Made by a program: the position numbers and the translations under genes
The notes under the pieces: model-generated
Told to the model about the DNA's origin: nothing
Seen by the model: only the letters and a program-made list of their open reading frames with translations
Databases searched by the model: none
Shown here: positions 8,333-16,583 of the stretch, one piece after another
How positions within the stretch are numbered: the stretch's first letter is position 1
Layout of the letters: every line of letters begins with the position of its first letter
DNA from: Sulfitobacter maritimus
Lineage (GTDB): Bacteria; Pseudomonadota; Alphaproteobacteria; Rhodobacterales; Rhodobacteraceae
Length of the DNA: 64,000 nucleotides
Assembly: GCF_013346665.1 (NCBI RefSeq)
Contig: NZ_JABVBB010000038.1
Span: forward strand, 124,001 to 188,000
Direction of reading: 5' to 3'

Positions 8333-8683
8333 ATGACCGAGATCAAACGCCACCACACCAACACCCGCATGAGCCAGATCGTCGAACATGGCGAGGTGAT
8401 TTACCTTGCCGGGCAGGTTGGCACCGCAGGCGCGGATGTGGCCAAGCAAACGCAAGACTGCCTTGATAAGGTCGACGCCCTGCTGGCCGAAGTCGGCAGC
8501 GACAAGACCCGCATCCTGCAAAGCACCATCTGGCTGGCCGACATGGCAGACTTCGCCGCGATGAACGCCGTTTGGGACGCATGGGTGCCCGAGGGCCACG
8601 CCCCCGCCCGCGCTTGCGGCGAATCCAAACTGGCCACGCCGGAATATCTGGTCGAAGTGCTGGTGATCGCGGCCAAGGCCTAA
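8333..8683 (+). CDS. RidA/YjgF-family protein
   Basis: A 116-residue member of the RidA/YjgF/UK114 superfamily, whose founding members hydrolyse reactive enamine/imine intermediates from PLP enzymes. Start ATG 8333 follows AAAGGAGAG. The chain shows IVEHGEVIYLAGQVG near the start, KTRILQSTIWLADMADFAAMN in the middle and a C-terminal SKLATPEYLVEVLVIAAK. It lacks the exact IPQA..RACVEVA ending with Arg that marks classical RidA, so it is better placed in a Rid subgroup of uncertain activity. It sits between the rhodanese and mnmH on the same strand. Confidence 0.85.
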   Translation: MTEIKRHHTNTRMSQIVEHGEVIYLAGQVGTAGADVAKQTQDCLDKVDALLAEVGSDKTRILQSTIWLADMADFAAMNAVWDAWVPEGHAPARACGESKLATPEYLVEVLVIAAKA

Positions 8684-8733
8684 GCCATGCCCCCGCGCTC
8701 AGTCATGGGCGCGGGGCTTTGCCGGAACCCCAG

Positions 8734-9789
8734 ATGACCCCCTACACCCTCACCGCTCTGTCGGACCTCGCAACGCTCAACGTCGATACGATCATCGACG
8801 TACGCGCGCCCATGGAGTTTGCCGAGGATCATCTGCCCGGTGCGATCAACCTCCCGGTCCTGTCGGATGATGAGCGTGCTGAGGTCGGCACGATCTACAA
8901 ACAGACAAGCCCCTTTGACGCCCGCAAGATCGGCGGCGCGCTGGTGGCGCAGAACACAGCGCGACATTTGCAGACGGCACTGGCGGATAAAGACGGCAGT
9001 TGGCAACCGCTGGTCTATTGCTGGCGCGGCGGGCAGCGGTCGGGAGCGTTTTCGACGATCCTCGATCAGGTCGGCTGGCGTGTGCAACTCCTGAGCGGCG
9101 GCTATCGCAGCTACCGGCGCTTGGTGGTCTCTACCCTCTACGACACGCCTCTACCGCAGCGGCTGATGCTGATTGAAGGCGGCACCGGCACCGCCAAAAC
9201 GCGGCTGCTGCACCATCTTGCCGAAACAGGCGCGCAGGTGTTGGACCTTGAGGGATTGGCGCAGCATCGCGGCTCCCTCTTTGGCGCAGTGCATGGCGGC
9301 CAACCGCATCAAAAGATGTTTGAGTCGCGTCTGGCCCAAGCACTCACCCCGCTCGACCCGACGCGGGTAACTTGGGTCGAAGCTGAAAGCAGCAAGATTG
9401 GTGACATCACTCTGCCCCCCGCGCTCTGGGCCGCGATGCTCGCCGCACCTCGGGTCGAGATCGCCGCACCCTTGGCCGCGCGGGCGGACTTCCTCTGTCG
9501 CGCCTATGACGACCTGACGGCGGACGTGGTCTTGCTCGAAGACCGTATCGACAAGCTGCGGCCCTATCACAGCACAGAGACAATCGCCGCATGGCAAACC
9601 CAGGCGCAGGCGGGCGATTGGGCCACTCTTGCCGAAGATCTGATCGGCCAGCATTACGACCCGCGCTATGCCAAAGCCGCCAGCCGCAATCCCGCGCCGG
9701 TAGAACGGTTGGTGCTGGACCGGCTTGATGACACCACCTTGGCCGAGACCGCAATCGCCTTGAGCCGCCGCTTCAGCGCAGGCGTATAG
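8734..9789 (+). CDS. mnmH: tRNA 2-selenouridine synthase
   Basis: A 351-residue enzyme (also SelU/YbbB) that converts 2-thiouridine to 2-selenouridine at the tRNA wobble base using selenophosphate. The N-terminal rhodanese domain has TIIDVRAPMEFAEDHLPGA and the catalytic Cys96 in VYCWRGGQRSG. The P-loop domain follows with GGTGTAKT (149-156), Thr and Ala replacing the usual Ser-Gly before Lys. The start is ATG 8734; the earlier open frame overlaps ridA and is not used. Its 3' end overlaps that of the converging selD by 17 bases; selD supplies the selenophosphate, so supplier and user are neighbours. Confidence 0.94.
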   Translation: MTPYTLTALSDLATLNVDTIIDVRAPMEFAEDHLPGAINLPVLSDDERAEVGTIYKQTSPFDARKIGGALVAQNTARHLQTALADKDGSWQPLVYCWRGGQRSGAFSTILDQVGWRVQLLSGGYRSYRRLVVSTLYDTPLPQRLMLIEGGTGTAKTRLLHHLAETGAQVLDLEGLAQHRGSLFGAVHGGQPHQKMFESRLAQALTPLDPTRVTWVEAESSKIGDITLPPALWAAMLAAPRVEIAAPLAARADFLCRAYDDLTADVVLLEDRIDKLRPYHSTETIAAWQTQAQAGDWATLAEDLIGQHYDPRYAKAASRNPAPVERLVLDRLDDTTLAETAIALSRRFSAGV

Positions 9790-11944
9790 ACGGGGCACCA
9801 GCCTCTAGGTGTCCGATGATGTGGCCTTCGAGCCCTTCGGTTTCTAACCGTGCTTGCGCCACTTTCGCCGCTGTTTCTGGCAAAGCCGCCAGCAGCCCTC
9901 CGGCGGTCTGTGGATCGTGGAAAAGCGGGTTCACCGAACCTTTGGCCTCTATCGGAGCATCCGCTTGATTGACCGACAAGAGCGACGAAGCCACCCCCTG
10001 ATCCGACAGCGCCTGCGCACCGGGGTAGATCGGCACCGCCTCCCCCCAAAGCTCCGCCGCCAACCCCGAGGCGCGGCAGATCGCTTGCACATGCCCGGCA
10101 AGGCCGAAGCCCGTCACATCCGTCATCGCATGGGCCTGACCCAAAATCACCGCCTCCCGCGCCTGCGGTGTGGCCATGACGCCAAGCGCCTCGGCCACCA
10201 CCCGCCCCTGCGCACTGCCTGCCATATGCCCCGCTAGGATCACGCCAGAGCCAATGGGCCGGGTGAGCATCAGCACATCCCCCGGCTGCGCACCCCCAAC
10301 GCCGATCGGCATCTCCTCCCGCGTGCCGGTGACGGTGAACCCGATGGTTAGTTCCGCGCCTATGGTGGTGTGACCGCCTACGATCTGCGCGCCAGCGCTC
10401 GCCATCACGTCCTGCGCGGCAGCTGCAATCTCTCGCAGGGTCCGAGCCTGCAACTCACGCGACATGCGCGGGATAATGACCGAACTCAGCGCCACCTGCG
10501 GTTTCGCCCCCATCGCCCAGACGTCGCCCAAGGCATGAACCGCCGCGATCCGCGTCATCAGCGCCGGGTCTTCGATAAAGCCGCGCAGGTGATCCGTGCT
10601 CATCACCTGAAAGCCGCCGCCGGGCTGGCGCAGCACTGCCGCATCGTCACCCGCCCCGGTGACGACATCGCCGGAAACTGATGGCGACACCTGAGCCAAA
10701 AGATCGCCCAGCACCGCGCCGCCCACCTTGGCCCCGCAGCCGCCGCAGAGCGGCTTGCCCGCCAACGCCTCCGGCAGACCGGACGCCGTCGGACCCGTCA
10801 GCGCTTCGTCCTTCATCTCAGGCAGGTCATCAAGCCGGTCCATGAACTTCCGGTCGATCCGGTCCTTCCACTGCCACAGCAACGCGCCGCCAAGGGCCAG
10901 CCCGTTCCGCTCGGCTACGGCGGACTTCCCGCCCAGCGAAATCAGCTTGAGATAATGTTTCTGCGGCTTGAACGCCTGCCGCGTACCACCGCTCAGCGCC
11001 GCGCGTAGGTTATCATGCAGCACCGGCGCCGCCCGCACGGCAAAGACCCCGGCCTTGGGGCGCGGCGTGGCCTCCATATGCGCGCAATCGCCCACGGCGA
11101 AGAGTGCGTCATCATCCACCACGCCCAGATCGGCCCCAACTCGAATGAACCCCTCATGCAGCGGCAGATCAGTCTGCGCCAACCAGCCATGCGGCACCGC
11201 CCCCGCCGCGCCCACGCAAAGCGCGGCAGGGATCGGAGTGGCTCCGTCCAAGATAACCGCCCCCTCAATGATCCGCGTCACTTTGGCATTAAGGGTGAGA
11301 CCTACCCCCAACTCCGCCATACGCCGCCGCACCATTGCCGCCGTCCGGGGGGCCATACCCGACAACTTCGCCCCATGTTCCACCACCGTCACCGCTGGCT
11401 GCACACCCGCTTGGCGTAGGGCAAAGGCCATCGCCAGGGCAAGCTCACAGCCCGCCACGCCGCCGCCGATCACCGCCACTTCGGGCGGCTGGTCGCCCGC
11501 GTTCACCGCAGCCAAGAACTCTCGCCAGCGTGCGGCATAGACATCAAGCGGCTTGGCCCCGACAACGTGTTGGGCAAAGCCCGGCAAATCCATCTTGGCC
11601 GTGATGCCCACGTCAATCGACGCGACGTCATAGGCCACGGCCCCATGCCCTTCGACCGTGATCTCACGTGCCGCCCGATCAATCCCCGTGGCCGCTCCAA
11701 GGATCAACCGCGCCCCGGCGTGGCCGCACAGGCGCATCAAGTCGATCTCTAGCTCATCCCGCCCGTAATGCCCGGCGATATGGCCCGGCAGCATCCCGGT
11801 ATAGGGCGCAGTAGGGCCGGGGTTGATGACCGTCAGCCGTGCGCCGGGCAGCGGGTCCATCCCCCATTTGCGCAGCACAAGCGCGTGGGCATGTCCGCCC
11901 CCCACCAGCACCAGATCCCGTGTCAGGGGCAGATTGCCTTGCAC
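9773..11944 (-). CDS. selD: Selenide, water dikinase fused to a pyridine nucleotide-disulfide oxidoreductase-like domain
   Basis: A 723-residue fusion. Residues about 8-370 form an NDH-2-like FAD/NAD(P) flavoprotein (LVLVGGGHAHALVL at the start, VAVIGGGVAGCELALAMA in the middle, LFAVGDCAH). Residues about 395-723 are SelD, which makes selenophosphate from selenide and ATP. The SelD active-site loop reads PLCGGCGAKVGG, with Cys400 and Cys403, so the enzyme is a Cys form and needs no selenocysteine. GDDAAVL and the HAMTDVTGFGLAGH stretch are present. The fusion is known in several bacteria; the flavoprotein half may supply reduced selenium, which is unproven. It converges on mnmH with a 17-base overlap. 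Confidence 0.93.
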   Translation of the reverse strand: MQGNLPLTRDLVLVGGGHAHALVLRKWGMDPLPGARLTVINPGPTAPYTGMLPGHIAGHYGRDELEIDLMRLCGHAGARLILGAATGIDRAAREITVEGHGAVAYDVASIDVGITAKMDLPGFAQHVVGAKPLDVYAARWREFLAAVNAGDQPPEVAVIGGGVAGCELALAMAFALRQAGVQPAVTVVEHGAKLSGMAPRTAAMVRRRMAELGVGLTLNAKVTRIIEGAVILDGATPIPAALCVGAAGAVPHGWLAQTDLPLHEGFIRVGADLGVVDDDALFAVGDCAHMEATPRPKAGVFAVRAAPVLHDNLRAALSGGTRQAFKPQKHYLKLISLGGKSAVAERNGLALGGALLWQWKDRIDRKFMDRLDDLPEMKDEALTGPTASGLPEALAGKPLCGGCGAKVGGAVLGDLLAQVSPSVSGDVVTGAGDDAAVLRQPGGGFQVMSTDHLRGFIEDPALMTRIAAVHALGDVWAMGAKPQVALSSVIIPRMSRELQARTLREIAAAAQDVMASAGAQIVGGHTTIGAELTIGFTVTGTREEMPIGVGGAQPGDVLMLTRPIGSGVILAGHMAGSAQGRVVAEALGVMATPQAREAVILGQAHAMTDVTGFGLAGHVQAICRASGLAAELWGEAVPIYPGAQALSDQGVASSLLSVNQADAPIEAKGSVNPLFHDPQTAGGLLAALPETAAKVAQARLETEGLEGHIIGHLEAGAPSIRLR

Positions 11945-12235
11945 TAGATTACCTCTTTCGCCCTACTTACCTGTTAATATTGCTACCCAACCACGCCCCC
12001 GCAGGCCATCGGCATGACCGGGATGTGAAGCGATTGTGCAAGAGTTCAAACGGCATTTCCCCGCCCATTCAGGCCAGCAAAGCCACCAAACCCGTAAAAA
12101 GGGTGACATTCCACCGCAAAACCCCCATGTACATTCCAACCCCGACCCTCTACCGACGGTCGGATTCCTTTGCCGTGGCTGGTAGCACCCCACGTGCCCG
12201 CCCCCCGCACAAACGTTCAAGACAGGACAACCTTC
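11945..12235. other. Divergent intergenic region between selD and the helicase
   Basis: A 291-base gap with no convincing gene. It is less GC-rich near 11960-11985 (CTGTTAATATTGC), where promoters may lie, and contains an 11-base palindrome CCGACGGTCGG near 12154. Helicases of this family often have long leaders for cold regulation, which would fit, but nothing here proves it. A 45-codon open frame starting at 12127 crosses the helicase start and lacks a ribosome site. Confidence 0.5.
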
Positions 12236-14314
12236 GTGATCCAGACTATTGCCGATGCCCTTGCCCAACAGGGTTATGAAACACTTACCGCCGTACAAGA
12301 AGCCGTAACCGACCCCGCCCTTAATGACGCTGACCTTCTGGTTTCGGCCCAAACCGGTTCGGGCAAGACGGTGGGCTTTGGCCTCGCCATCGCGCCGACA
12401 CTGTTGGGTGACGACACCCATTTCGGCCAAGCGGGCGCACCGCTGGCCCTGATTATCGCCCCGACGCGCGAATTGGCCATGCAGGTCAGCCGCGAGCTCA
12501 CATGGCTCTATGGCAAAGCGGGGGCGGTGGTGACCACCTGCGTCGGCGGTATGGACACCCGCACCGAGCGCCGCGCGCTGGACCGCGGCGCGCATATCGT
12601 CGTCGCCACGCCGGGCCGCCTGTGTGACCACATCAAACGCAACAACATCAACCTTGACGCGATCCGCGCCGTGGTGCTGGACGAAGCGGATGAGATGCTC
12701 GACCTCGGCTTTCGCGAAGACCTTGAGTTCATCCTCTCCGAATCCCCCGAAGAGCGCCGCACTTTGCTGTTCTCGGCCACAGTGCCTGCCGCGATTGCCA
12801 AACTGGCGAAATCCTACCAGCGCGACGCGCAGCGCATCACCACCGTGGGCGAGACCAAACAGCACAGCGACATCGAATACCGCGCGCTGAACGTGCACCC
12901 GCGCGACACTGAGAACGCAATCATTAACGTGTTGCGTTTCTATGAAGCCAAAAACGCCATCGTCTTCTGCAACACCCGCGCTGCTGTGGCGCGTCTGACC
13001 ACGCGGTTCACCAACCGCGGCTTCTCGGTCGTGGCACTGTCGGGTGAGCTGACGCAATCCGAACGCACCAACGCCTTGCAAGCGCTGCGCGACGGGCGTG
13101 CGCGGGTCTGTATCGCTACGGATGTCGCCGCACGTGGCATCGACCTGCCGAACCTCGAACTGGTGATCCATGCCGATCTGCCCAGCAACTCCGACACGCT
13201 GCTCCACCGCTCGGGCCGCACGGGCCGTGCCGGGCGCAAGGGTGTCTCTGCTCTGATCGTGCCTGCGAAACTGCGCAGCAAAGCAAACCGTCTGATTGGT
13301 GGCGCAAAGCTGAAAGTGGAATGGGCCGCACCGCCCTCCGCTGCAGAAGTGAACGCCGCTGATGAAGCGCGTCTGCTGGCCGATCCAGCGTGGTCCGACC
13401 CGATTCCCGAAGACGCCGAAGGCTTTGTCGCCAGTCTGGTTGAGCAGTTCTCGGCTGAACAACTCGCCACCGCCTTCGTGAACCTCTATCGCGCCCGCCA
13501 ATCGGCGCCGGAAGAACTGGCCGAACCCAGTGCGCCCGGCGACGACAAGCCACGCCCGGCCTTTGGCAAATCGGTCTGGTTCTCGATCTCGACCGGTCGC
13601 AATGACGGGGCCGAGCCGCGCACGTTGCTGCCGATGCTTTGCCGTCGGGGCGATCTGACCAAAGACGACATCGGCGCGATCCGCGTGCAGGGCAGCCATA
13701 GCTTTGTCGAAGTGCTGGAGACCTCGGTCCCCGGTCTGCTTGCGGCACTTGGCGGTGACATGAAGCTTGAAGACGGCGCAGTCCTCACGCAACTTGACCG
13801 CGCGCCGGATCTGGCCCGTGGCCCGAAACCTGCCGGCAAACGTGGCCCCAAACCCGGTGGCGGCTACAAAGGCGACCGCGATCGTGGCCCGCGCCCGCCG
13901 CGCGACAACTACGACCCAGATGCCGCCCCTGCCCCGCGCAAACCCCGCGCTAAAGCGGCGGATGGTCCCGGTGCTGCGTCTTTTGACAAGCCCAAGTTCG
14001 ACAAGCCGCGCGCGCCCAAGGGTGAGCGTCCGCCAAAGTCGCATAAGACCGAGCGCAGCCCGATGAAACCCGGCGCGACACCGAAGCCCAAGTCGGGCGG
14101 AGAGACCTCTGGCAAGCCCAAGGCGAAAGCCGTGTGGAAAAAGGAAAAGCCAGCAGGCGATGCACCCCGCAAAGGCAAGGGCAAGCCGACCACTTCGGCC
14201 ACCACGCCGGGCGGCGAGAAGTCTTACAAACGCGCGTCCGACCCCTCCAAACGCTTCACCCCGCCGAATAAGATCGGCAAACAGGGTGGCAAGGGCGGCT
14301 CGAAATCGAAGTAA
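12236..14314 (+). CDS. deaD: DEAD-box RNA helicase with DbpA-like domain and basic tail
   Basis: A 692-residue ATP-dependent RNA helicase of the DeaD/CsdA type, acting in RNA unwinding and ribosome assembly, often cold-induced. Motif I is AQTGSGKT (Lys44), motif Ia PTRELAMQ, DEAD at 149-152, SAT (FSATVPA), and motif VI HRSGRTGRAG. A DbpA-like RNA-binding domain lies at about residues 440-510 (SVWFSISTGRNDG...VEVLETS). The last ~170 residues are low-complexity, rich in Lys, Pro and Gly. The start is taken as GTG 12236 (CAGGAC site), giving VIQTIADALAQQGYETLT, as in homologues. A terminator follows directly. Confidence 0.9.
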   Translation: MIQTIADALAQQGYETLTAVQEAVTDPALNDADLLVSAQTGSGKTVGFGLAIAPTLLGDDTHFGQAGAPLALIIAPTRELAMQVSRELTWLYGKAGAVVTTCVGGMDTRTERRALDRGAHIVVATPGRLCDHIKRNNINLDAIRAVVLDEADEMLDLGFREDLEFILSESPEERRTLLFSATVPAAIAKLAKSYQRDAQRITTVGETKQHSDIEYRALNVHPRDTENAIINVLRFYEAKNAIVFCNTRAAVARLTTRFTNRGFSVVALSGELTQSERTNALQALRDGRARVCIATDVAARGIDLPNLELVIHADLPSNSDTLLHRSGRTGRAGRKGVSALIVPAKLRSKANRLIGGAKLKVEWAAPPSAAEVNAADEARLLADPAWSDPIPEDAEGFVASLVEQFSAEQLATAFVNLYRARQSAPEELAEPSAPGDDKPRPAFGKSVWFSISTGRNDGAEPRTLLPMLCRRGDLTKDDIGAIRVQGSHSFVEVLETSVPGLLAALGGDMKLEDGAVLTQLDRAPDLARGPKPAGKRGPKPGGGYKGDRDRGPRPPRDNYDPDAAPAPRKPRAKAADGPGAASFDKPKFDKPRAPKGERPPKSHKTERSPMKPGATPKPKSGGETSGKPKAKAVWKKEKPAGDAPRKGKGKPTTSATTPGGEKSYKRASDPSKRFTPPNKIGKQGGKGGSKSK

Positions 14315-14319
14315 AGGAA

Positions 14320-14345
14320 AACGCCGGGGCATCCCCCCGGCGTTT
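14320..14345 (+). terminator. Rho-independent terminator after the helicase
   Basis: AACGCCGGGG (14320-14329) pairs perfectly with 14335-14344 around the loop CATCC. It starts six bases after the helicase stop. The T-run is short (TTT), but the 10-bp GC-rich stem placed directly after the gene supports the call. Confidence 0.8.
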
Positions 14346-14385
14346 CTGCACGCGCCCCCGGACTTTTCAATTCACTCTTTTCGAA

Positions 14386-14432
14386 TCGGACTTTTCAAAA
14401 AAGTCCGACCTGATTTCTTTAAAAGAAATCAG
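14386..14432. repeat. Tandem pair of AT-centred hairpins
   Basis: Two inverted repeats lie one base apart. TCGGACTTTT (14386-14395) pairs with 14399-14408 over the loop CAA. CTGATTTCTTT (14410-14420) pairs with 14422-14432 around one central A. Each has an A/T-rich centre, so on either strand it reads as a stem followed by T or A runs. They may be extra terminators between the helicase and the aminotransferase; the form also resembles dispersed intergenic palindromes of this bacterial group. Confidence 0.6.
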
Positions 14433-14572
14433 CACCTCCGGCTGGCCTTAATAACCAATTCAAACTGGCACTACTTGCGGCGCGGCATTTGCGGTGATGT
14501 GATAGCTGCACACCCCGCGCTGGCGCGGGCTTCATTCGTGGGTTCGCCCACCCGCATAGAAAGGTCTGCCCC

Positions 14573-15970
14573 ATGGATGGCAATTTCAACGAGAATGACA
14601 TCTCCCGCGTTGTCGAAGCCGACCGCGCGCATATCTGGCACCACCTGAGCCAGCACAAACCCTATGAAACCACCGATCCGCGCATCATCGTCGAAGGCAA
14701 AGGCATTCGGGTCTGGGACCAGAATGGCAAGGAACACCTCGACGCAGTCTCTGGCGGTGTCTGGACGGTCAACGTCGGCTATGGCCGCGAAAGCATCGCC
14801 AATGCGGTCCGCGACCAGCTGATCAAGCTGAACTATTTCGCAGGCTCCGCAGGGTCGATCCCCGGTTCGCATTTCGCTGAGAAACTGCTCGACAAGATGC
14901 CCGGGCTCGACCGTGTTTACTACTGCAACTCCGGCTCCGAGGCGAATGAGAAAGCCTTCAAGATGGTCCGCCAAATCGCCCATAAGCGCTACGGCGGTAA
15001 GAAACACAAAATCCTCTACCGCGACCGTGATTATCACGGCACAACCATCGGCTGCCTGTCGGCAGGCGGCCAGGAGGAGCGCAACGCGCAATACGGCCCC
15101 TTCACACCGGGTTTCGTGCGCGTGCCGCATTGCTTGGAATACCGCAGCTTTGAGCAGGACGGTGCGCCGCAGGAGAACTACGGTGTCTGGGCAGCTGACC
15201 AAATCGAAAAGGTGATCTTGGCCGAAGGGCCGGAAACCGTCGGCGCGCTCTGCCTTGAGCCCGTGACCGCAGGCGGCGGCGTGATCTGCCCGCCTGATGG
15301 CTATTGGGAGCGCGTGCAGGAGATTTGCCGCAAATACGACATCTTGCTGCATATTGATGAGGTCGTCTGCGGCGTTGGGCGCACCGGCACATGGTTCGGC
15401 TATCAGCACTACGGCATCCAGCCCGATATGGTGACCATGGCCAAGGGCGTCGCCTCTGGCTATGCCGCCATCGCTTGTCTGGTCACCACCGACGCGGTGT
15501 TTGACATGTTCAAAGATGATGCCAGCGATCCGCTGAACTACTTCCGCGACATCTCGACCTTTGGTGGCTGCACCGCCGGGCCAACGGCGGGGATCGAAAA
15601 CATGCGCATCATCGAAGATGAGGGGCTGCTGGAGAACACCACCAACATGGGCAACTACATGCTAGAACAGTTGCACGCACTGGCCGACAAGCATGAGATC
15701 ATCGGTGATGTACGCGGCAAGGGCTTGTTCCTCGGCGCGGAACTGGTGACAGACCGCGACAGCCGCAACCCGGTGGAGGAAAAGCGCATTCAAGCTGTTG
15801 TGGGCGACTGTATGGCGCAGGGTGTCATCATCGGGGCGACCAACCGCTCGCTGCCGGGCAAGAACAACACGCTGTGTTTCTCACCCGCGCTCATTGCCAC
15901 CCGCGATGACATTGACGAAATCATCACGGCAGTGGACAGGGCGCTCGGCCGGGTCTTTACCTCGGCGTAA
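14573..15970 (+). CDS. tpa: Class III aminotransferase, probable taurine-pyruvate aminotransferase
   Basis: A 465-residue PLP enzyme that very likely converts taurine plus pyruvate to sulfoacetaldehyde and alanine. The N-terminus (VVEADRAHIWHHLSQHKPYE), LDAVSGGVWTVNVGYGRE, YYCNSGSEANEKAFKMVRQ and ILYRDRDYHGTTIG closely resemble roseobacter Tpa as I remember it. The PLP Lys291 lies in TMAKGVASGYAA. Class III enzymes are hard to tell apart, so related omega-amino substrates remain possible. No tauABC, xsc or pta genes are adjacent, which lowers certainty. A TauE/SafE permease, a MocR regulator and soeABC lie within the next 11 kb on the same strand. The leader holds two GC-rich hairpins (14514-14529 and 14538-14551). 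Confidence 0.72.
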   Translation: MDGNFNENDISRVVEADRAHIWHHLSQHKPYETTDPRIIVEGKGIRVWDQNGKEHLDAVSGGVWTVNVGYGRESIANAVRDQLIKLNYFAGSAGSIPGSHFAEKLLDKMPGLDRVYYCNSGSEANEKAFKMVRQIAHKRYGGKKHKILYRDRDYHGTTIGCLSAGGQEERNAQYGPFTPGFVRVPHCLEYRSFEQDGAPQENYGVWAADQIEKVILAEGPETVGALCLEPVTAGGGVICPPDGYWERVQEICRKYDILLHIDEVVCGVGRTGTWFGYQHYGIQPDMVTMAKGVASGYAAIACLVTTDAVFDMFKDDASDPLNYFRDISTFGGCTAGPTAGIENMRIIEDEGLLENTTNMGNYMLEQLHALADKHEIIGDVRGKGLFLGAELVTDRDSRNPVEEKRIQAVVGDCMAQGVIIGATNRSLPGKNNTLCFSPALIATRDDIDEIITAVDRALGRVFTSA

Positions 15971-16117
15971 AACCGCAGGCCCGTTGAAGAAAAGGTCGCA
16001 TCGGTTGACCCGCTGCGGCCTTCGGCTATCTAACCCCCTGTCTTGCCCGAACATGACACCACGCGCGAAAATGGCCCTCTGAGCTAACGGAGAAAAATTT
16101 TCTGAAAATCTAACGCC

Positions 16118-16149
16118 TTCGCGGGAACCTCTTCCTTTTCCCCTGCGTT
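16118..16149 (+). promoter_or_regulatory. Candidate ECF/EcfG-type promoter of the glycine-zipper lipoprotein
   Basis: TTCGCGGGAACCT (16118-16130) contains GGAAC (16124-16128), followed after 17 bases by CGTT (16146-16149). This fits GGAAC-N16/17-CGTT, the consensus of EcfG-type general stress sigma factors in alphaproteobacteria. The start codon lies 27 bases downstream, leaving a short leader. The same 13-mer and spacing occur upstream of the OmpA lipoprotein (32087-32118). Whether this organism has such a sigma factor is not visible here. Confidence 0.6.
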
Positions 16150-16176
16150 GGCAATTGAGTAACTTGGGAGAAAGAC

Positions 16177-16440
16177 ATGAAGAAGTTTCTTATCGCAATT
16201 CCGATGATCGCTGGTCTGGCCGCTTGTGATGGCACCACTGCAAACCAGGGTGCTTTGACAGGCGCAGCCTTGGGCGCCGCGACAGGCGCTGCCGTATCCG
16301 GTGGTGACGACAAGGTGCAAGGCGCAATCATCGGCGGTCTCGCCGGTGCAGCCGCTGGCAACTACATCGGTCAGACCCAGTCTGGCAAATGCGTATATCA
16401 GAACTCTGCCGGTCAGCGTTACTACGCAGCCTGCCCATAA
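16177..16440 (+). CDS. Small glycine-zipper lipoprotein
   Basis: An 87-residue lipoprotein precursor. The signal peptide MKKFLIAIPMIAGLAAC ends in the lipobox LAAC, with Cys17 as the lipidated residue. The mature part has a glycine zipper of alternating small residues (GALTGAALGAATGAAVSGG and IIGGLAGAAAGNYIG), typical of YMGG/17-kDa-antigen-like proteins that insert in or span the outer membrane. The C-terminus has a conserved Cys pair (KCVYQNSAGQRYYAACP). A GGGAGAAAG ribosome site precedes it. A likely ECF-type promoter sits just upstream and a terminator just downstream, so it is its own transcription unit. Expression under envelope or general stress is inferred from the promoter only. Confidence 0.88.
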   Translation: MKKFLIAIPMIAGLAACDGTTANQGALTGAALGAATGAAVSGGDDKVQGAIIGGLAGAAAGNYIGQTQSGKCVYQNSAGQRYYAACP

Positions 16441-16470
16441 GCAGCTGAGTTAACGCGACATCGCGTATCA

Positions 16471-16500
16471 GGCCTCGACCTTTCGGTCGGGGCCTTTTTC
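16471..16500 (+). terminator. Rho-independent terminator
   Basis: GGCCTCGACC pairs with GGTCGGGGCC around TTTC (16471-16494), with one G-T pair, followed by TTTTTC. A classical terminator 30 bases after the lipoprotein stop. Confidence 0.92.
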
Positions 16501-16583
16501 TTTTCCGCGCCCCATCTTGGCAGTCTCAACCTTTGCCCCTAACAGGGGCGCAAGCGTCACCATTGGCGCGGCGAGGGGGATCA

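Noticed and set aside
12127..12264. 45-codon open frame in the helicase leader
   Set aside because: No ribosome site, no conserved feature, and it runs into the helicase in another frame.
11963..14332. 789-codon open frame antisense to the DEAD-box helicase
   Set aside because: Its residues are rich in Arg, Ala and Gly with no recognisable domain, whereas the sense frame has all helicase motifs. Long antisense frames are common in GC-rich genes.
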